Part shown: piece after piece, positions 61,026 through 64,000 of the stretch | Layout of the letters: every line of letters starts with the position of its first letter | Position numbering within the stretch: position 1 is the stretch's first letter | Assembly: GCF_000455605.1 (NCBI RefSeq) | Contig: NC_017025.1 | Location: 2,046,001-2,110,000 of the forward strand | DNA length: 64,000 nt | Reading direction: 5' to 3' | Source of the DNA: Flavobacterium indicum GPTSA100-9 = DSM 17447 | GTDB taxonomy: Bacteria; Bacteroidota; Bacteroidia; Flavobacteriales; Flavobacteriaceae | The notes under the pieces: generated by a model | Databases searched by the model: none | The model's input: the letters and a program-made list of their open reading frames with translations, nothing else | Told to the model about the DNA's origin: nothing | Translations under genes and position numbers: made by a program

Positions 61026-61047
61026 ATGACTTTTTTTAAAACAAAAA

Positions 61048-61069
61048 AAGTCCTGATTTCTCAGGACTT
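61048..61069 (-). terminator. Terminator of tRNA-His, copied in every array unit
   Basis: AAGTCCTGA and TCAGGACTT pair over GAAA (minus strand) and run into a seven-base T tract, four bases after the tRNA 3' end. Identical copies lie at 60689-60710, 60330-60351, 59971-59992 and 59612-59633. Confidence 0.88.
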
Positions 61070-61072
61070 CAG

Positions 61073-61147
<75 letters not shown>

Positions 61148-61160
61148 ATTTTTACGAGTG

Positions 61161-61190
61161 CAAATATATAGCAATTATTATACTTTGCAA
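61161..61190 (-). promoter_or_regulatory. Promoter of tRNA-His
   Basis: On the minus strand TTG (61190-61188), 19 bases, TATATTTG (61168-61161) exactly match the Bacteroidetes consensus; the tRNA 5' end is 13 bases downstream. It probably also drives any read-through into the GIY-YIG array. Confidence 0.82.
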
Positions 61191-61207
61191 AACTTTTTTA
61201 AAAAAAA

Positions 61208-61924
61208 TTATTTCAAATCTGATAACGAATTGACAGTCAAATATCTTTCAACTGTAAATCCTTCTGCAAATTCAACATTTACTAGCCTTCCAAGGTCTTG
61301 CGCACGGTATTTTATACTGTCTAAAAAGTTTTTTGAAGTTATTGGTGTTTCAGGTTCATCCGAATTAGGATCAAAAAATTGGGAACCATAGGCCAAAACA
61401 GATTGCATTTTCAAATCCATAAATCCGGTTACATCAACTACAAAATCGGGTTCTAAATTTTTCCATTGAATATAATGATAAACTAATTTAGGTCGCCATG
61501 CCTCTTGTTTTATTCCATCTAATTCCGTTTCAATTTTAGTTAAACCCGACAAAAAACAAGCATCACTAACCAATTTACTCCCTTTACCATGATCTATATG
61601 ACGGTCATCAATGGCATTACACAATACAATTTCAGGTTGGTATTTGCGTATTTTTTTTATGATTTCAAGTTGATGTTGCTCATCATTTATGAAGAAACCA
61701 TCTCTGAAATTCAAATTTTCTCTAATCTGAACACCTAAAATAGTGGCCGCAGCCATAGCCTCCTGATCGCGAATTTCTTTAGACCCGCGTGTACCAAGCT
61801 CTCCTCGAGTTAAATCTATAATTCCTACCTTCTTACCAAGTGAAACTTCTTTTGCAATTGTTCCAGAGCAACCCAATTCTACATCATCCGGGTGAGCACC
61901 AAAAGCTAAAATATCTAATTTCAT
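61208..61924 (-). CDS. bshB1: Bacillithiol biosynthesis deacetylase BshB1
   Basis: This 238-residue LmbE-like zinc deacetylase removes the acetyl group from GlcNAc-malate. The zinc site is seen in LDILAFGAHPDDVELGCSGT (HPDD), and GVQIRENLNFRDGFFINDEQ, IVLCNAIDDRHIDHGKGSKL (HxxH-type) and VSDACFLSGL follow. It ends with YGSQFFDPNSDEPETPITSK and MFDxxxR-like regions typical of BshB1. The ATG at 61924 is preferred to the TTG two codons upstream. It is the third gene after a thioesterase and isochorismate synthase, with a 33-base gap. Confidence 0.93.
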   Translation of the reverse strand: MKLDILAFGAHPDDVELGCSGTIAKEVSLGKKVGIIDLTRGELGTRGSKEIRDQEAMAAATILGVQIRENLNFRDGFFINDEQHQLEIIKKIRKYQPEIVLCNAIDDRHIDHGKGSKLVSDACFLSGLTKIETELDGIKQEAWRPKLVYHYIQWKNLEPDFVVDVTGFMDLKMQSVLAYGSQFFDPNSDEPETPITSKNFLDSIKYRAQDLGRLVNVEFAEGFTVERYLTVNSLSDLK

Positions 61925-61957
61925 TTCCAATTACTTGTTGTTATTAAAGTTTAAACA

Positions 61958-62986
61958 TTAACCCCTAACCAAAATCGATACAATCGTTCGTGACTTATTA
62001 AAGGTTTCTATAAATTCATGTTCAGGAATACTATCTTTTGTAATTCCGCAACCCACATAGACAGCAACAGCATTCTCTAAAAATTCACAACATCTCAAAT
62101 TTACAAATAAATCTGAGTTCTCCATCCCCTTCCATTCCCCTAAATATCCTGAATAATATTTCCTGTCATAGCCTTCATGTTCTAAAATAAAACTTCGAGC
62201 TTGCTGTAAAGGCATACCACAAACCGCAGAAGTTGGATGCAAGGCCTTTACCAAAACTAACGGCTGAATTGAAGATTTAATACTACCTGAAATATCTGTT
62301 TTAAGATGAACGATACTGCCGGCACGATGTGTAATAGCATCAGAAATTTTAATAGTGTCCACTTTATCTTCAATTTGATTTTTGATAAAATCGGTCACCA
62401 ACTCTTGTTCCTTTATTTCTTTTTCACCCCAAACAATATGTTCAGAGTAGGGCTGAGTTCCGGCTAATGCCATGGTATAAAATTCCCCATTCTTAATTTT
62501 AACCAACTGCTCTGGGGTTGCCCCCATCCATAATCCAATTTGAGGATGATAAAATAAATATCTAAAAGCTGTAGAATAAGTATTCACAAGATTCTTAAAA
62601 GATTCTATACTATTTATGGTATCGTTTGGAATTTCTATCTTTCTGGATAAAACGACCTTTTCAAATTGATTTTCAACAATTGCATTTATTCCTTTTTGCA
62701 CCAAATTTTTAAATTCAACACCCTCTGAATCAGAAAAATAAATTCTTTCTTGGTAGTGTTTTTCATAGCTCCAATTTTCTTGAATTACTTCACAAGAATC
62801 AAACGGCAACACTACATCTTTGGTATTATAAAAACCCGAAAACACAAAGCCTTTTTGTCCTGAAAATTCAACTAATTCATCTGTATTTTGAAAAACTCCA
62901 TTAAGTTGAACTTGATTTGGTTTTACAAAAAGTGCAAAAGGTAGTTTTTTGGAAAAATAATGCGAAGCCTTTTCTAACAGTAACAT
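61958..62986 (-). CDS. menF: Isochorismate synthase (chorismate-binding)
   Basis: This 342-residue enzyme converts chorismate to isochorismate, the entry step to menaquinone (or to catechol siderophores). The chorismate-binding fold shows ENQFEKVVLSRKIEIPNDTI, FRYLFYHPQIGLWMGATPEQ, the AGTQPYSE turn with EIKEQELVTDFI (catalytic region), LVKALHPTSAVCGMPLQQAR and EGYDRKYYSGYLGEWKGMEN. Its ATG overlaps the thioesterase stop by one base (TAATG). No entA/B/E-like genes accompany it, so menaquinone synthesis is the likelier role, by inference. Confidence 0.92.
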   Translation of the reverse strand: MLLLEKASHYFSKKLPFALFVKPNQVQLNGVFQNTDELVEFSGQKGFVFSGFYNTKDVVLPFDSCEVIQENWSYEKHYQERIYFSDSEGVEFKNLVQKGINAIVENQFEKVVLSRKIEIPNDTINSIESFKNLVNTYSTAFRYLFYHPQIGLWMGATPEQLVKIKNGEFYTMALAGTQPYSEHIVWGEKEIKEQELVTDFIKNQIEDKVDTIKISDAITHRAGSIVHLKTDISGSIKSSIQPLVLVKALHPTSAVCGMPLQQARSFILEHEGYDRKYYSGYLGEWKGMENSDLFVNLRCCEFLENAVAVYVGCGITKDSIPEHEFIETFNKSRTIVSILVRG

Positions 62987-63414
62987 TATCGTTCTTTTCT
63001 TGATAAAACCATATTGGTCAATTTACACATTGAGATTAATCGGTCTTGTTCATCAACAATTTTTATTTCCCATAAATGAATACTCGCCCCTTTATGGATA
63101 ATTTTGGCCGTACAAAACACGGTACCTTCCCGTTTTGCTCTCACATGATTGGCACTAATTTCTATCCCTCTTACTTCTTGTTTTTCTGGATTAATAAACA
63201 TTAAAGAAGCAGCACTTCCTACACTTTCCGCTAAGGCTACAGAAGCTCCTCCATGCAACAAACCCATTGGTTGATGAACTCTTGGGTTAACAGGCATTTT
63301 AGCTGTTAAAAAATCATCACCTGCGTCAATATATTCTATTTCTAATGTTTCCATTAAAGTATTCTTAGAATATTCGGCACACAATTTCAACATTTCCTCT
63401 TTAGGAATAATCAT
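62986..63414 (-). CDS. Hotdog-fold thioesterase, PaaI/MenI-like
   Basis: This 142-residue hotdog thioesterase has MPVNPRVHQPMGLLHGGASV with the family HGG motif and catalytic glutamate in ALAESVGSAAS, then VRGIEISANHVRAKREGTVF. A GTG at 63501 would add 29 residues but lies upstream of the -7 elements TAAATTTG and TAACTTTG (minus strand, 63430-63445), so the ATG at 63414 is chosen. Being translationally coupled to isochorismate synthase, it is probably 1,4-dihydroxy-2-naphthoyl-CoA thioesterase of menaquinone synthesis, which is inference from context. Confidence 0.87.
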   Translation of the reverse strand: MIIPKEEMLKLCAEYSKNTLMETLEIEYIDAGDDFLTAKMPVNPRVHQPMGLLHGGASVALAESVGSAASLMFINPEKQEVRGIEISANHVRAKREGTVFCTAKIIHKGASIHLWEIKIVDEQDRLISMCKLTNMVLSRKER

Positions 63415-63429
63415 AGTTTCTTTTTTTAA

Positions 63430-63437
63430 CAAAGTTA
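63430..63437 (-). promoter_or_regulatory. -7 promoter element of the menaquinone/bshB1 operon
   Basis: TAACTTTG on the minus strand matches TAnnTTTG, 15 bases before the ATG at 63414; an adjacent TAAATTTG (63438-63445) also fits. No TTG lies at standard spacing. Confidence 0.45.
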
Positions 63438-63552
63438 CAAATTTAGTTGTACTAAAATTAAAACTGTCTATTTCAATGATGTTGTATTTTTCAATACCCA
63501 CATATTAATTTTTCAGTTTTATCGTTATATTTACACAGTTCAAATTTACATT

Positions 63553-64000
63553 ATGCGTTACATAGTATTCCTTATTATAGCTTTTTTTAGTATTTTTTTA
63601 ACTTCATGCCGTTCAGAAATGGAGTTTGAATCCAATATTGGTAACTTAAGATTTTCAAAAGAAACCGTTTATTTAGATACAGTATTTACAAATATTGGCT
63701 CAAGTACGTATACGTTGAAAGTGTATAATACTACGAATAAAAACATTTCAATTCCGAAAGTTAGATTAGGAAAAGGTCAGGCTTCTAATTACCGATTAAT
63801 GGTGGATGGAATACCAGGAAAAGAGTTTGACAATGTAGAACTTTTAGCTAATGACAGTTTATATGTTTTTATAGAAGTAACTTCTGATGTTGCTGACGCT
63901 AATCCGACCGATTTTTTATATACTGATCAAATTCAATTTGGCGACTTTACAAATTTTCAAAAAGTGGAGTTAGTTACTTTAATTCAAGACGCCGTATTTA
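63553..64000 (+). CDS. Secreted lipoprotein, 5' part only (beta-helix protein family likely)
   Basis: The frame is open from the ATG at 63553 to the window edge (149 residues). A signal peptide with lipobox SIFLTSCRSEM (cysteine near residue 19) is followed by FSKETVYLDTVFTNIGSSTY, LKVYNTTNKNISIPKVRLGK and LYVFIEVTSDVADANPTDFL. This N-terminus resembles, from memory, Flavobacterium proteins that continue into a right-handed parallel beta-helix, but the rest lies outside the window. It is divergent from the thioesterase operon. Confidence 0.8.
   Translation, partial: MRYIVFLIIAFFSIFLTSCRSEMEFESNIGNLRFSKETVYLDTVFTNIGSSTYTLKVYNTTNKNISIPKVRLGKGQASNYRLMVDGIPGKEFDNVELLANDSLYVFIEVTSDVADANPTDFLYTDQIQFGDFTNFQKVELVTLIQDAVF

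Larger units (their letters stand above)
59603..61038 (-). mobile_element. Four-unit, 359-bp tandem array of GIY-YIG cassettes at tRNA-His
   Basis: Four direct repeats of exactly 359 bases begin at 59603, 59962, 60321 and 60680, and a fifth copy of the first 54 bases is the genuine tRNA-His 3' end with its terminator (61039-61092). In the minus-strand sense each unit contains a GIY-YIG gene, hairpin 1 (TCGAGAC/GTCTCGA), hairpin 2 (ATGCCGAC/GTCGGCAT), a copy of tRNA-His from T54 to C73, and the tRNA terminator. Only about five base differences distinguish the units. The organisation suggests a cassette that inserts at the tRNA 3' end and restores it. Confidence 0.85.

Overview
The window is a contiguous piece of a low-GC genome (roughly one third G+C by eye). 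It almost certainly belongs to the Flavobacteriaceae, most likely Flavobacterium or a close relative. The evidence is the gliding-associated prolyl isomerase GldI, type IX secretion type B C-terminal domains, archaeal/eukaryotic-type ProRS, bacillithiol genes (bshC, bshB1), and promoters of the Bacteroidetes form TTG-N(18-20)-TAnnTTTG. Shine-Dalgarno sequences are generally absent. Gene density is high and most of the window is ordinary chromosome.

Layout. 1-4.8 kb: the end of a large T9SS-exported protein, a fluoride channel (crcB), a DHH phosphoesterase, gldI and two cyclophilin-FKBP fusion isomerases. 4.8-11.5 kb (minus strand): a conserved small protein, typA/bipA, two AT-rich orphan genes, rpsT, two identical tRNA-Glu genes and proS. 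11.5-16 kb: a Gly/Tyr/Trp-rich lipoprotein, a FadL-like outer membrane protein, rimO and a small secreted protein. 16.1-22.3 kb: an RND multidrug efflux operon led by its GbsR/MarR-type repressor, with a likely operator. 22.4-25.2 kb: YdcH-like, GyrI-like and metallo-beta-lactamase/double-rhodanese genes. 25.2-28.8 kb: a three-gene biotin-dependent acyl-CoA carboxylase operon. 28.9-33.3 kb: a CHASE4-type hybrid histidine kinase and a B12-binding-type radical SAM protein. 33.4-40.1 kb: a 1207-residue T9SS cargo protein with SprB-like repeats, bshC, a SUMF1-domain protein and ndk. 40.2-44.8 kb: a RamB/ScfR-like regulator divergent from the glyoxylate-shunt genes aceB and aceA. 44.9-49.3 kb: a TonB-dependent siderophore receptor with Fur-like boxes in its promoter, a DUF721 protein, a lipoprotein, tRNA-Pro, udk and a DivIC/FtsB-like protein. 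49.4-52.9 kb: methylmalonyl-CoA mutase (mutA, mutB). 53.0-54.7 kb: an extremely AT-rich orphan gene with a C-terminal HEPN-like RX4H motif. 54.8-59.5 kb: a nucleoside phosphorylase-like gene, an aminotransferase, two tandem secreted paralogues and xerD. 59.6-61.15 kb: a tandem array described below. 61.2-63.5 kb: bshB1, isochorismate synthase and a hotdog thioesterase. The window ends inside a lipoprotein gene.

Functional themes. Acyl-CoA carboxylase and methylmalonyl-CoA mutase form a propionyl-CoA to succinyl-CoA route, and aceB/aceA the glyoxylate shunt. The regulator beside aceB is of the type that senses short-chain acyl metabolism, and related palindromes with an AACGTT core lie upstream of aceB and of the carboxylase operon. 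bshC and bshB1 are both present, so bacillithiol is the likely low-molecular-weight thiol. Isochorismate synthase plus the thioesterase point to the classical menaquinone pathway.

The most unusual structure is at 59603-61147. Four perfect-length 359-bp direct repeats sit immediately downstream (in the transcription sense) of an intact tRNA-His gene. Each unit carries a complete 86-residue GIY-YIG nuclease gene, two hairpins, a precise copy of the tRNA-His 3' end from T54 to position 73, and the tRNA terminator. This looks like a small tRNA-targeting cassette that integrates at the tRNA 3' end, restores it, and has been amplified in tandem.
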